The notes under the pieces were generated by a model. The model worked only from the letters and a program-made list of their open reading frames with translations, did no database searches and was not told the origin of the DNA. From NCBI GenBank assembly GCA_014905825.1, contig JACGCN010000001.1, positions 3,844,001-3,908,000 on the forward strand: DNA of 64,000 nt, read 5' to 3'. Of this stretch, positions 1 to 10,709 are shown piece after piece; positions within the stretch are counted from its first letter, which is position 1, and every line of letters begins with the position of its first letter. Position numbers and translations under genes: made by a program. Source of the stretch: Lyophyllum atratum (lineage: Eukaryota > Basidiomycota > Agaricomycetes > Agaricales > Lyophyllaceae).

Positions 1-2630
1 TTGCTGGGATATGTTTCTAACGTGTTTGGCTCAGAAAGTGTGCAACAAGCAGCAGATGAGCAACTTACGGTACGTCATTCCCAAGTGGCCTATAGCATAC
101 TCTAATTCACCCATGCGAAGGCCCGTTCACCAGCCTACAGGTCTCTTGACGAAGGCATTCGTGTCTTGCATTCTATATGGGGCACCCTCTTCTGGAACAA
201 TCCTGCCACATGGTCCTCTAGAGACGAGTCCTTGTCGCTCATCTACAACCGAACGCGAATACGATGCCGTCGAGTCCTGGAGCATTTATTCCGCGTACAG
301 GCCGTTGAAGTCTTTGAATCCATCGTGGACTGCTGGAGTCGAGATTTATCGGTGAGCATTTCCCTCGGAAAATCTAGACAGATCTATAACCCCGCTACCT
401 AGAATTCAAATATTTCGCCGGAGGCGGCCTTTGAGCTTGTTGACGTGCTCGTATCCAGCGCTCAAAACGCGGTTCATATGATTTGCGAAAGCATATCTTG
501 TCGTATATCAGGACTTTCGGAAAAGAGCAGAAAGCAAGCTATCAATCCGAACTTGTCAGTCTTGAATCATTTTACGTGTGTTGTTTGACTGATTTTTTCT
601 GCAGAAACGAAGGGGTTCTGTTCAAGTTTCTCGAACACTATCTCCGGCGGCTAGAAGGGCCTATAGCGGTTCAAGTCTGGGGTCGTTTCTTGCAGCTGAT
701 CAAAGAAATCGTTGGGAGCACACGAGATTTCAAAGCACAAAACTTCCCGGCGCTCATGTACGTGGCTTGGTAAAGATACGTACAACACGCTGACAAGGCG
801 GGCCAGTTGCCTGGCGGTTTTAGCGGAAAAGATCACTCAAACTACGGCTATGGACGATCGCCGTGTTCGCAAAGAGCTTCAGGTTAGTGATCAAAATTAC
901 GCCTGCATAACGACATTAATAACATTGGTCTAGGACAACTTTGGCAAACTTCTTGATTCCAGCGTAATCTTTGTCGGACGCTCGTATGACCAAGGATCCT
1001 GGATCCGCCGCAGCACGAAAGAATCCCTCGCTACTAACGGCAGAGATTCTCCTGCCCCGCGAGGTAAGTCCGCGCGTCGCCGAAAAACACGGTTACCGTA
1101 ATGTTAGCGCCCACCAGATGCTAAGAACGATGAGAAATTGGATGCAAGTACTACATCCTTGGCCCAGCCTGACACCCCTAGACCTGGAGCATCCACAGAA
1201 ATCGTCGCTCAGGTACGCCGAAGATTTCTTGGATTCTGCCTGGATAGTGACATTGTTGCCTAGATCAATGAATTTATCGCGACCTCCGTGTTACCGAATC
1301 TACGGAAATTTTTGGTGGACAATGACAAAGTTATCTCTGCATGCAATAATATTGTCTACTACATCGTAAACCCCGCCATGAAGGGGAAGACGCGGCAAGT
1401 ATTTTCTACGTGCCCCATGCTTGTCTTCGAACTAATCAACATGACGTTAGTCCGATGGAAGTAGATCCACCGGTCCTCGCCATTATGCGGGAAATGGCGA
1501 GGATACCGTCCGCTATCAAGGCTTGGAAGACTCCTGTTATGGAGCTGTTGAATGATAACCGCTTATTTAACTGCAATGCAGCCTCGGCACAACCGTGGAG
1601 ACCGATTGTCAAGACAATATTTGACGCTGACAAGGCGGCATTCCCTGAACTCTTATGTACGTTTTTTTGGCAACTTTCCGAAGCCTGAGTGGCATTGACC
1701 ATGTTTTCAGCCAAGGTAGCCACGGCTCCCTCCGCTAACATTTTCACAAATCGGGAGTACGAGATGCTGCTCCGGTCACTCAACGTCAGGCGGCTCTCAT
1801 TCATCCTTTTCACGGGAGATAAGAATCACTTCCTCACGCAACTTCCCACCATCCAAGAGAAACTCGTGGATATCTTCAGAAATGTTACATCGCCTGTCGT
1901 GCAATGCGAAGTTTTCCTATGCATCCGAGTGTTGCTGTGTCGGTTGTCCCCGCACAACTTGACGAGTTTTTGGCCTGTGCTATTGACGGAACTAGTAAGC
2001 GTTATCCCATGCCAAATCAACGCCTCAATCAACGCAACTTCGTGCAGCATCGCATCTTCGAACAAGCCATGATCACACTACCGTCCGACGGATCGGAGGA
2101 CCTTCAGTTGATCCTCGCTGCGAGCAAGTGTTTAGACCTATTACTCGTCCTGCAGACCGAGGAATTCCAAATGTACGCCCTCGGAAGAACCTCCAAGTCT
2201 ATATTTAACTCTACCTGCAGACACCAATGGATTTTCGTGACGGACACCGTCGACGCCATATACCGGCCCGATAACTGGTTCCCTGAGGCCATGATGGATC
2301 AGCTGGCTGAGATAGCTGGAGCCCTCCCGGTAGGGGTACGTGTCGACACGTCACCAAATGACCGATTGCTGACATTCGTACTTGTGCCTTTCACAGGACG
2401 CTGCCAACGGGGTTACGACGCCAAACCTCCTGACGACATTTGCTGACCAACGACCTTTACGCCGGCCAATGCTTAATTCGTTGCGGCAAATTGAAAGCAT
2501 CCGAGATCTTATCCCTTTCTTCTCCAACGTGAGCATAACATCGTATGAGAGCGTGTATGCTAGTGGAGGGAATGTCGATTGGGAGTCGGTGGAGAGAGGG
2601 ATCATGGACGACATGTTCGACGGCCAGTGA
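1..2630 (+). CDS. DOP1: DOP1/Dopey family protein, C-terminal part (5' end outside window)
   Basis: Dop1 proteins are very large Golgi/endosomal trafficking factors that work with Mon2 and the flippase Neo1; this role is family knowledge. The window opens inside an exon and about nine or ten exons can be followed to the stop near 2630. Conserved Dopey segments are legible: an exon near 610-770 with FKFLEHYLRRLE and PIAVQVWGRFLQLIKEI, an exon near 1690-1990 with CEVFLCIRVLLCRLSPHNLT followed by SFWPVLLTEL, then ASKCLDLLLVLQTEEFQ and WIFVTDTVDAIYRPDNW, and a final exon ending in SITSYESVYASGG plus a short acidic tail. Introns are short with clear GT-AG ends; for example the first visible exon ends in phase 2 at about 79 and resumes at the CAG at 139-141. 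No frameshift was seen. The gene is convergent with the EF-hand gene downstream. Confidence 0.85.
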
Positions 2631-2920
2631 CGGCAACCAGTTTCGATATGGCTCGCTTCCGCACGATAATATTCCCCTGTCTGATGATACCTCACTACTT
2701 CACCATATTCAATCTGTAAACATCATCATCGTTCTTGAAGCTTCAAGGACGACAAGGCCGAATAAACGAATGCATACGCAAGGTACAGATCAACAAGGTG
2801 CCCTGTAATGGTATCATACTCTCAAAGCTGAAGTCAAGAAGTCAAGGAACGGGTAAGCCGATCCAATGCGATTGATATAAAGATACTCCACCCAATCCAA
2901 CCCAACCCATGCAAGCCAAC

Positions 2921-4271
2921 CTAGAAATCGCCCCAGTTGCGGCGGAACTTGTACTGCATCCGATTCTGCAGGTCAGCATTTTCAGCTCCTCGGAAAACCA
3001 TGACAGGGAAACATGTACCTTGTACGGCGCATTCCTGCGCATTCGGTCACTGGGATCCGTGGGGGGCTTGTACCCACCCTCACCGGTGCCCCACTCACCC
3101 TTGCTCTCCGCTTCCTTGGACGCGTCTTTGAACCTGATACTGGGATCTTGCTTCTCGGGCTTTGTTGTGCGGGTGACTTTGGGCGGGGGAGGGTCTTGCA
3201 CGGGAGTGTGGGGCTCGACCTGTTCGTCGTGTGGATGGGGTGTGACGGGAATGGGAGGCGCCTCTTCAGGATTCGGGGTTCCGCCTGTGCTGTCTGCTGC
3301 TGCTGGAGGAGGGGGATCGGCATGGTCATGACCCTCCTCGTGACTCTTTATAACTTCCTCGACGGTGATGCCTTGGAATATTGCTTCTTTTTCTGCCTCT
3401 TTGCGTTCTATGGCCTCATGTGCAGCGAAATGCTCGAGATCTTCAGGGTGGTTATAAGCTTCATCTGTTTGGGTCTCTGGTGTTGAGTGAAATTGTTCTA
3501 TAGGACAGTATATTAATGAAATTCATCTCGTTGAAGTGGGACTTGAATACGTCACCTTCATGATGAAGGAAGAATTCTGTTGAATGGATCCTTAGAATCG
3601 AAATATAGGAACATCGACCTGAGCATGCTTACCGCTTTCGACGTCGTAGTGATGTCCCTCGGCACCCAGGTCCTCGAAGTTGGGAAGACCATCCAAACCA
3701 ACCTTCTCGAGCTCCTCCGCTGAGACCCTTCCGTCATAATCGAGATCCAACGCTTTGAGAACAGTATCGACAATATGGTCGGCCTTCTCTTGATGGGCCA
3801 CCGCGTCCTGTATCCTAGTCGGCATACCGTCATACGAGGACATGCGTGCAATTCACCTTGGACTGTTTCGTGGAGTACACGTGGTGCACTCCATAGACTG
3901 CTTCTACTTCATCTCGTTCCCAAAACCCATTACTGCCTGATATTAGTGGTTACGACACGAGCGTTGGGCAAGTGACTGACCGGTTCAAGTCGTGCAGCTG
4001 GAAGAAACTCCGTGTGTCGAACGAGTCACTGTTGCACACGAATTAAGCCTTACAGAAACCGCCGTGCAAATGCAAATGTTACATATGGTGCTCCGAGGAC
4101 ATCTGTATGGACACGCTCCGTTATTTGAAGTAGCAGCGATCGAGGTCGTGCACATACGTGTCGCTGAGCATACTGCTTAATTGTCTCTCCAGCTGCAGGA
4201 CCACCGTGGTCTCCATGGCCCAGAGTAGTATGAGCGAACACGAGTAAGGACAGACTGGCTATCGCCTTCAT
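2921..4271 (-). CDS. SSP120: Secreted/ER-lumen EF-hand protein, nucleobindin/Ssp120-like
   Basis: Calcium-binding protein of the secretory pathway; yeast Ssp120 is the closest named relative I can suggest. The ATG at 4271 begins a signal peptide (MKAIASLSLLVFAHTTLGHG). Eight exons fit: 4158-4271, 4083-4102, 3981-4028, 3857-3932, 3633-3807, 3556-3576, 3019-3497 and 2921-2965. The second is only 20 nt and the sixth 21 nt; both are needed to keep frame and give the continuous family motif SSEHHIDSFDTRSFFQLHDL. Two EF-hand loops are visible: DLNRNGFWERDE, split across the third and fourth exons, and DLDYDGRVSAEE in the fifth. The C-terminal half is Pro/Glu-rich and ends MQYKFRRNWGDF, typical of this fungal family. 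A copia LTR sits about 10 bp upstream of the ATG, so the native promoter has been displaced by several kilobases. Confidence 0.85.
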
Positions 4272-4281
4272 GGTCGGCGGA

Positions 4282-4286
4282 GAGGT
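4282..4286. repeat. Target-site duplication GAGGT, left copy
   Basis: GAGGT directly precedes the left LTR and is repeated at 10705-10709 directly after the right LTR. This is the 5-bp duplication expected for copia-type integration. Confidence 0.9.
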
Positions 4287-4563
4287 TATAATCCTGGTCT
4301 AAAGGACACGCAGACAGATGATCTCAGTGTCAAGAAGGAAAGAACAACTCAATTGTTATACCTAAAGGACACGCAGACAGATCTACATGAATGAGTGTCA
4401 GGCAAGGAAAAGAAAGGAGGACGAGGCAATGAGCATATACGTACGATCTCAGTGTCAAGAAGGAAAGAACAACTGAGATCGGAGGAAGTGAAAACGGTGG
4501 GTATATGCTAAGAAGTCACGTGCTCAGGTAAACGAATACGATGATAAGCTCTATAGTACAACA
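4287..4563 (-). repeat. 3' LTR of the copia element
   Basis: 277 bp, identical by eye to 10428-10704. It contains two internal duplications: a ~21-bp module (CTAAAGGACACGCAGACAG core) at about 4299-4319 and 4362-4382, and a 30-bp module (GATCTCAGTGTCAAGAAGGA core) at 4320-4349 and 4445-4474. Its downstream end lies about 10 bp from the ATG of the EF-hand gene, in the same transcriptional orientation. Confidence 0.95.
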
Positions 4564-4613
4564 CAACCCCATCAGCGTATGAGTGACCGAAAAAAGAGAT
4601 AAATGATGTGGAA

Positions 4614-7600
4614 TTATGGTAGTCGAACGAGACCGAGTGCAGCGACAAATTTGCGATGTGCGGGGAGAGGTAGGAGTTTGGTGAGAATGTCGGCAGTCAT
4701 GTCCGTCGTCGATACCCATGTTGTTTCGAAAGAATCCGAGAGCAAGTGTTCACGAATGAAATGGTAGCGGATGTCAATGTGTTTCGAGCGTTTCGATGTG
4801 CTGTCTGAGTTGGCGATTTCGATGGAGCTTTGATTATCACAATATAATGGAAAAGGTCGAGGGATGGGGAGACCAATCGACGTGAGGAATAATCGAATCC
4901 AGATAGCTTCCTTCATCGCGTGTGCCATCGCCATGTACTCGGCTTCCGTTGACGAAAGTGCTGTAGTACGTTGTTTGACCGCTGACCAGGACACAAGGCT
5001 CGAGTACATGAAGAATACATAGCCCGAGACGCTGCGTCGATCTGATTCGTCGGATGCCCAGTCGGCATCGGTCATGCCACAATTTCGCGGAAGTACGAGG
5101 CGCATCGGTGGTCCAACTGGCTCTTGAGTAAAGTTGTACTCGAGTGCATAGTCCGCTGTGCCAACGAGATATCGAAGTACGCCTTTAGCAGCAAGAAGAT
5201 GGGCTCGGGTAGGATTTGAGTTAAATTGACCAAGCGACATCGTTGTGAATGCTAGATCCGGTCGCGTGCAGAGGCTGAGATATAAAAGGCTCCCAACGAG
5301 GCGTTGATAATGAATCTTTATTTCAGAGTCTGGAATTTCGGGTAGGGAATTCGGCGGAGGATCGGGGAGAGATTGGAGTTTATGGTGGAGCGGAAGTGAA
5401 GTTGGATGAGCGTCGGTAAGATTGTATGTCGAAAGTAAATCGTTAACATAGCCTTTCTGCGACAGAAGGATCTTGCGATTAGGGCGATCCCGGTCGATAC
5501 GGATACCTAAGTAGAGGGAGGCCGCGCCAAGGTCCTTGACTTCAAAACGCTCGTTCATCTTCTTCACTATCCAATCGTATAGAGGACGAGAATTGGTGCT
5601 ACCGAGTCCATCGTCGACGTGTACTGGTAGGATGATGAACAGTTCGTTACCACTGGCAGGCATGGGAATGGATGAGTCGGGTGGCGATGAAAAACGTCCC
5701 CAGAAAACCGCATGGTCCACTTCGCAACGAATAAGTCCAATGCCTTCGAGTACGCTTCGTAGAAGCGTGTACCATTCATGCGACGACTGTTTAAGACCGT
5801 AAAGAGCTCGATGAATGCGATAGACCTGAGTTTTGTCTGCTTCTGGAAAACCAGGGATTTGCTTGCAATATATCTCGTGTGATAAGGGAGCATTGAGAAA
5901 CGCCGTTTTGACATCGAAAGTGAATAGTTCGAGATCATGTAACGCGGTGTAGGCCAGGACGATGCGTATGCTGGTGAGTTTGGCGACTGGTGCGTAAGTG
6001 CTGCCATAGTCGTCGGGTCCCTGGCTAAAACCTTGTGCCACTAGTCGAGCCTTCTCTTTCCCTCGGATAACAGATCCATCTGGGTTTAGCTTGAACGCAT
6101 ATACCCAACGGACACCAATGGCCCTGCGTCCAGTAGGAAGAGTCGATGCTTCCAGAACGCCTTGCGTCCGCAGACTACCAACTTCACGTTCCATGGCTGC
6201 ATGCCAAACGTCTGCATCTGGGCGATGAGTCGCTTCGTAGAAGTTTTCGGGTGCCTTTGCTAGGTCGTAGACACGAGGTGTTCGAAAACGAAGCGGATCA
6301 GGTCCATAGGTGACAAGGGCCTTGTAATCAGCTAGGACAGCAGCTTCGAGAGCTGGTATATCGTCGAGATCCAGAGGGAGTACTTCGGGATTTGGAATAT
6401 TCGAGATTGTGACAAGCGACTGAAAGTCGAGAATAGCCAATAAACCCTGCATCGGTTGCTGTTTGGCTTGACGATTGGCTCTAAGACGAGTGAGTCGCTC
6501 ATTCTGTATAGTGATTTGTTCCATGTGTGCACGACCAGCTGCAGTGGGTTTGATGGTTCTACGAGGACGCTCATGGACAGGAGGAGGAGGGGAAGTATCC
6601 GGAGGAGGAGGAGAAGATGACGTAGGGGAAGGAGAAGGTGACGGTGCAGGAGATACCGGAGGTGACAGACTAGGTGGGGATAGTGATGGTTCTGGAGTCG
6701 AAACAGGCGTGGAAGTCGGCGGGACGACTGGGTGAGGTTTGAGTCGACCACGAACATTCTCATTGAAAATGACGTCTCGAGAGAAGAAATACTTCCCGTT
6801 CTGGTCCCTGACCCGCCAGCCAACACGGTTTTCTTCATAACCCACGAAAATCGCTTCAAAACGTTTTGTTGCACCTTTACCCCGAGTTTCGGCAGGATGC
6901 ATCACGAAACATTGACAACCCCATACTCGAAGATGTGATAAATCAGGCTTCTCTTTCTCCATGACTTCGTACGGCGTCGTAAGTGCAGGAAGTGTAGTGG
7001 TAGGAAGTCGATTCCGTAGATATGTACTGGTGAGAACAGCATCGCCGAGAAAAGATAATGGTAAGCCCGACTCGGCCATGAGTGTTTGTGCAGTATCTTC
7101 GATCGTACGAATGTATCGTTCGGCTTTGCCATTCTGTTGATGAGCGTAAGCTGCCGTGGTTTGGTGGACTATTCCCCGAAGATTGAAATGTTCGCGTAGT
7201 GCTCCCGCTGTAAATTCGAGTGCTCCATCGGACCTGACTGCTCGAACTATGTTGCCTGATTTGCGTTCCCATTGCGCCTCAGTGGTCAGGTAATGCTGTG
7301 TGGCCTGATCTTTCGTCGCCAATAGAGCTGAGCTGCCGAAGTTGGAGTTATCATCAAGGATGGAGTGGAAATAGGACGAGTGGCCGTTGGCGAAACGCGT
7401 CGGGAAAGGGCCGCATGTATCCATGTGGAGTAGGTCGCAGATCTTCTCTGCACGACGTTCGAAATGATCATATGGGCGAGATGGTTGCTTCCCAAGTATA
7501 CACGGGATGCAGTGCGAGTCGGTAAAAGGACCGTCATATACAACCCCAGTTGCATAGTTCTTAGTCAATACCGCACGAGTAGCGTCTCGTCCTAAATGGC

Positions 7601-10223
7601 CAAGTCTGCGATGCCAAAGTTCTGGTGTCACTTTAACTCGAGGGAAAGTGATAGGTGCCAGAGTTGGCTCAACGGCCGGGAAGGCCAATGACGCAACGTC
7701 GTCGCTGTTAGGCTCTGGCGGTAGGACGAAATCGCAGTGAAGGAAAGATAGTCGTCTGTGCACCGTAGCTGATAAAGAACTATCCCGAAGTTCTGGCGAT
7801 GATTTCGGGAAAAAGATGGTGGTAGCATCCTTTTCGAAAACTAGCTTCAAGTCGTTTTCGACCATGGATCCGACTGATAGTAGGTTGATCGGTACGTCGG
7901 GGGCATGAAGGCAATCCTTCAGAACAAGGATGACGTTTTTGCCCTTGATGTGCGCTCGGAAACGGACTTCGCCACGAGCTTTGGTGTGAAGGATACCGCA
8001 GTTAGCGGTGCCGACTGGGACTGCGAGTTCTGGGTGATATGTCCAGAAGAGTTTCGCATCGCGAATAATATGCGTGGTACATCCAGAGTCCAAGATGGAG
8101 TTGAATTGATCCGAAATCGACGAGAGTACGACCGGGGATGAAGTGGCGACGAAATCAAGATAAGGTGGAGAATCGTCTTGCTCTGATGGGCACGCAACAT
8201 ACAAAGACTGCTGTATTTCAATTTGGGACTCTTCGGCGATAGGTTCGAGGGAATGTACATCTGTGTCATCGACGAAAGCTAAGGGAGGTGTTATTTGTTC
8301 TGTGTCCATGTATGAGTCCGTGGATGCAAGATTTGCCCTAGCGCGGACTGCCTTTTTATACGCCTCACGACCCCCAACATTTCCGCCTCCTGGTGCCCAA
8401 CAATCCTTGTCCCCATGTCCATACATCAGACAATTCGAGCATTGAATACGCGGGCGTGGATCAGCGGTAGCAATGGGTAAAGTTGCGTTCGTAGCAGGAG
8501 TCGCATGGTCACTAGTCGTTTGGGAAGTGGTAGTATGAGGACCGCGAGTGTTGGAAGGTAGAGGTGGACGGACGGTATGTGGATTTTGCGCCGAGCGTTG
8601 ATTCCGTCGTCTATCGATGTCGAGGTCTAAAACCTCTTCCGTCAATTCATCGAAGCTATATATCCCATCCGGGCCGTGAAGCCAAGACGCGCGAACACGA
8701 TCTTTGATGTTCAGGAAAACGCCGTGAGTCGGAATGCCGTCGATGAACTTTTGGGTACGTTGATATGGAGTGAAATCCCAAGGAGTGCCGTGGAGTTGGT
8801 AAACGAGCGCTCGCCACGCCTGAACGTACGCCGGTACATTCATTATGTGACATTTCATGCTGAACAGGGAATCCTTCGCAAGTTCCGCCGCGCCGGCACT
8901 GCCAATACTGAAACGCTTCCGGAGTATGTCGAGGACGTGTCGAGCAGTACGAACATTCAGGCCATAAGGAAGACCACGCTTCTGGGGAAGCGTAATAGCG
9001 ATCTCGGGGGCAAGCTTGCCGATCAGGATGTGCGACGCAATGTCGTCGTCATGCCACCATTGTGTGTACCGTTCGACGTCCTCAGCCGTAGAAGTCTCAT
9101 CGTAAGGAGGGGGTTCGGATGCGGGACTAGTGGGATCCTCGATATCACCATGGTTCGGAATCCTGCAGATATGTCCACGTAGGCCAACATTGTCGATGAG
9201 CCGAGTAACCGCCGCTTCCCAATGGATCCAGTCTGTGGACGTTCTGAGAATAGGTATTGTAGCTAAATTAGGTAAATCGGTTTTTGTGAACGCAGAAGAT
9301 GTGGGAGTGACAGGTGGAGCAGGAAGGGGGGCAGGTTGGAGAGGGGGAGGAATCGGTTGGACGATTTGTATATTCTGAGGATTAAACGGAGGTGGTGGAT
9401 AATAAACATAATTAAAACGAGGAGCATCATTCTGAGCAACAGGATTTTGTTCGCGATAAGGACGGAAATCTTGGCGTGCCTGAGCGGGCGTAGGAGTGCG
9501 AGGTGGTAGAGGAACAGTAGGAGGACGTATGGAAGGAGGACGGGAAAGACGAGGGCGTACGGAAGGAGGACGTGAACCAAGAGAAGCCACAGAAGGGGGG
9601 CGAGAAAAACGAGGCAAATGGAGATGCGGGGGAGGATCACGAGGTGGGAGAGGATCAAGAATTGGGAAATGTTCAGAAGAATGAGTGGAAGAAGGACGAG
9701 ATGCAATGGAGGGAGGACGTGATGCGACGTGAACAGATCCAGGACGGGTTGAGGCAGAACGAATCGAATTTGAATGATGAGAAGTTAAGTGTGGGACATT
9801 AGGATAAACGAAAGGGTCCGGCGGTGGGCCAGGTACGTGTTGAGGAGCCGGTGCATGGAGAACGGGTGAAAAATGATTATTGGTTCGTGAGGGAGAAGGG
9901 GTGGAAGGAATAAACGTTTGATGTAATGGATGGAGCCGCTCAGGTGGACGAGGAAGAGGTTTGGAACGAGGAACGTATGCAGTAGGGGATATGAGGGTAT
10001 TATTAGAGTCAAAGGCACGTAACTGAGAGAAATTATTAATCGGAGAACGAACGTAGCGGTCCACAGACTGGCGTTGATACGGGGAATACTGGTCGGAGGT
10101 CGGATGGGCGAACATATGCGCATTTGCAGGAGGCTGACTCGAAAAAGATTGAGGGCGTTGCCAAGGTGGCCGTGAACTGGTCGGTGTGAACGTGTGATCA
10201 TGCTGATCGGAGTCGTTATGCAT
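4614..10223 (-). CDS. Copia Gag-Pol polyprotein
   Basis: A single open frame of about 1869 residues from the first ATG (10223); the frame stays open a little further upstream but only with a TTG. Residues 1-330 are Pro/Ser-rich. A retrotransposon Gag-like region follows, then a CX2CX4HX4C zinc knuckle near residue 595 (CSNCLMYGHGDKDC). The aspartic protease motif DSGCTTH is near 712. The integrase shows the HHCC region (LWHRRLGHLG ... CIPC) and a DDE core (HMDTCGPF, RSDGALEF, HQQNGKAERY). The reverse transcriptase begins near 1360 (GVRWVYAFKLNPDG, FDVKTAFLNAPL) with the catalytic box as HVDD near 1536. RNase H near 1790 has YCDNQSS and SKHIDIRYHFIRE. There is no stop or frameshift, so Gag and Pol appear to be made as one polyprotein. 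Confidence 0.96.
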   Translation of the reverse strand: MHNDSDQHDHTFTPTSSRPPWQRPQSFSSQPPANAHMFAHPTSDQYSPYQRQSVDRYVRSPINNFSQLRAFDSNNTLISPTAYVPRSKPLPRPPERLHPLHQTFIPSTPSPSRTNNHFSPVLHAPAPQHVPGPPPDPFVYPNVPHLTSHHSNSIRSASTRPGSVHVASRPPSIASRPSSTHSSEHFPILDPLPPRDPPPHLHLPRFSRPPSVASLGSRPPSVRPRLSRPPSIRPPTVPLPPRTPTPAQARQDFRPYREQNPVAQNDAPRFNYVYYPPPPFNPQNIQIVQPIPPPLQPAPLPAPPVTPTSSAFTKTDLPNLATIPILRTSTDWIHWEAAVTRLIDNVGLRGHICRIPNHGDIEDPTSPASEPPPYDETSTAEDVERYTQWWHDDDIASHILIGKLAPEIAITLPQKRGLPYGLNVRTARHVLDILRKRFSIGSAGAAELAKDSLFSMKCHIMNVPAYVQAWRALVYQLHGTPWDFTPYQRTQKFIDGIPTHGVFLNIKDRVRASWLHGPDGIYSFDELTEEVLDLDIDRRRNQRSAQNPHTVRPPLPSNTRGPHTTTSQTTSDHATPATNATLPIATADPRPRIQCSNCLMYGHGDKDCWAPGGGNVGGREAYKKAVRARANLASTDSYMDTEQITPPLAFVDDTDVHSLEPIAEESQIEIQQSLYVACPSEQDDSPPYLDFVATSSPVVLSSISDQFNSILDSGCTTHIIRDAKLFWTYHPELAVPVGTANCGILHTKARGEVRFRAHIKGKNVILVLKDCLHAPDVPINLLSVGSMVENDLKLVFEKDATTIFFPKSSPELRDSSLSATVHRRLSFLHCDFVLPPEPNSDDVASLAFPAVEPTLAPITFPRVKVTPELWHRRLGHLGRDATRAVLTKNYATGVVYDGPFTDSHCIPCILGKQPSRPYDHFERRAEKICDLLHMDTCGPFPTRFANGHSSYFHSILDDNSNFGSSALLATKDQATQHYLTTEAQWERKSGNIVRAVRSDGALEFTAGALREHFNLRGIVHQTTAAYAHQQNGKAERYIRTIEDTAQTLMAESGLPLSFLGDAVLTSTYLRNRLPTTTLPALTTPYEVMEKEKPDLSHLRVWGCQCFVMHPAETRGKGATKRFEAIFVGYEENRVGWRVRDQNGKYFFSRDVIFNENVRGRLKPHPVVPPTSTPVSTPEPSLSPPSLSPPVSPAPSPSPSPTSSSPPPPDTSPPPPVHERPRRTIKPTAAGRAHMEQITIQNERLTRLRANRQAKQQPMQGLLAILDFQSLVTISNIPNPEVLPLDLDDIPALEAAVLADYKALVTYGPDPLRFRTPRVYDLAKAPENFYEATHRPDADVWHAAMEREVGSLRTQGVLEASTLPTGRRAIGVRWVYAFKLNPDGSVIRGKEKARLVAQGFSQGPDDYGSTYAPVAKLTSIRIVLAYTALHDLELFTFDVKTAFLNAPLSHEIYCKQIPGFPEADKTQVYRIHRALYGLKQSSHEWYTLLRSVLEGIGLIRCEVDHAVFWGRFSSPPDSSIPMPASGNELFIILPVHVDDGLGSTNSRPLYDWIVKKMNERFEVKDLGAASLYLGIRIDRDRPNRKILLSQKGYVNDLLSTYNLTDAHPTSLPLHHKLQSLPDPPPNSLPEIPDSEIKIHYQRLVGSLLYLSLCTRPDLAFTTMSLGQFNSNPTRAHLLAAKGVLRYLVGTADYALEYNFTQEPVGPPMRLVLPRNCGMTDADWASDESDRRSVSGYVFFMYSSLVSWSAVKQRTTALSSTEAEYMAMAHAMKEAIWIRLFLTSIGLPIPRPFPLYCDNQSSIEIANSDSTSKRSKHIDIRYHFIREHLLSDSFETTWVSTTDMTADILTKLLPLPAHRKFVAALGLVRLP

Positions 10224-10413
10224 CGTGGAATGAGGAGATAATGAACGGGCGACGGCTCGAGGCGTCAACGGAGGCAAATGTTGGGGAACCGATCGATCAA
10301 TCGTCGGGTAACGAGAGGTAAGGAAAATAACGTAGTGGAGGCAGCCACAACACGTATGAAAACAAGTGAGTTGTCTTCTTCAACACGAGAGGACTACGTG
10401 TACCCCTAGAAAG

Positions 10414-10427
10414 GGATGCCCATAACC
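10414..10427 (-). other. Putative primer-binding site of the copia element
   Basis: Directly inside the 5' LTR the minus strand reads GGTTATGGGCATCC. Its first ten bases are complementary to a CAT-anticodon loop of the initiator-tRNA type (GCCCATAACC). That suggests half-tRNA-iMet priming, as known for Drosophila copia. The tRNA assignment is inference; the host tRNA is not in the window. Confidence 0.5.
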
Positions 10428-10704
10428 TATAATCCTGGTCTAAAGGACACGCAGACAGATGATCTCAGTGTCAAGAAGGAAAGAACAACTCAATTGTTAT
10501 ACCTAAAGGACACGCAGACAGATCTACATGAATGAGTGTCAGGCAAGGAAAAGAAAGGAGGACGAGGCAATGAGCATATACGTACGATCTCAGTGTCAAG
10601 AAGGAAAGAACAACTGAGATCGGAGGAAGTGAAAACGGTGGGTATATGCTAAGAAGTCACGTGCTCAGGTAAACGAATACGATGATAAGCTCTATAGTAC
10701 AACA
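10428..10704 (-). repeat. 5' LTR of the copia element
   Basis: 277 bp, identical by eye to the left LTR, followed at 10705-10709 by the second GAGGT. It carries the same internal duplicated modules and is expected to hold the element's promoter. Confidence 0.95.
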
Positions 10705-10709
10705 GAGGT

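Larger units (their letters stand above)
4287..10704 (-). mobile_element. Full-length Ty1/copia LTR retrotransposon
   Basis: The 6418-bp element lies on the minus strand. The two 277-bp LTRs match base for base by eye, and the flanks are GAGGT on both sides. Read on the minus strand, the LTR starts TGTTGTACT and ends GGATTATA. One long gag-pol reading frame runs from 10223 to 4614 with the order Gag, zinc knuckle, protease, integrase, reverse transcriptase, RNase H. Integrase before RT defines copia (Ty1-type) rather than gypsy. A primer-binding site adjoins the 5' LTR and a short purine tract (GATGGGGTTG) adjoins the 3' LTR. Identical LTRs and an open frame indicate a recent and possibly still competent insertion. 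Confidence 0.97.

Noticed and set aside
6332..6874. Alternative-frame open segments inside the copia pol region
   Set aside because: Overlap the intact gag-pol frame; low-complexity shadows.
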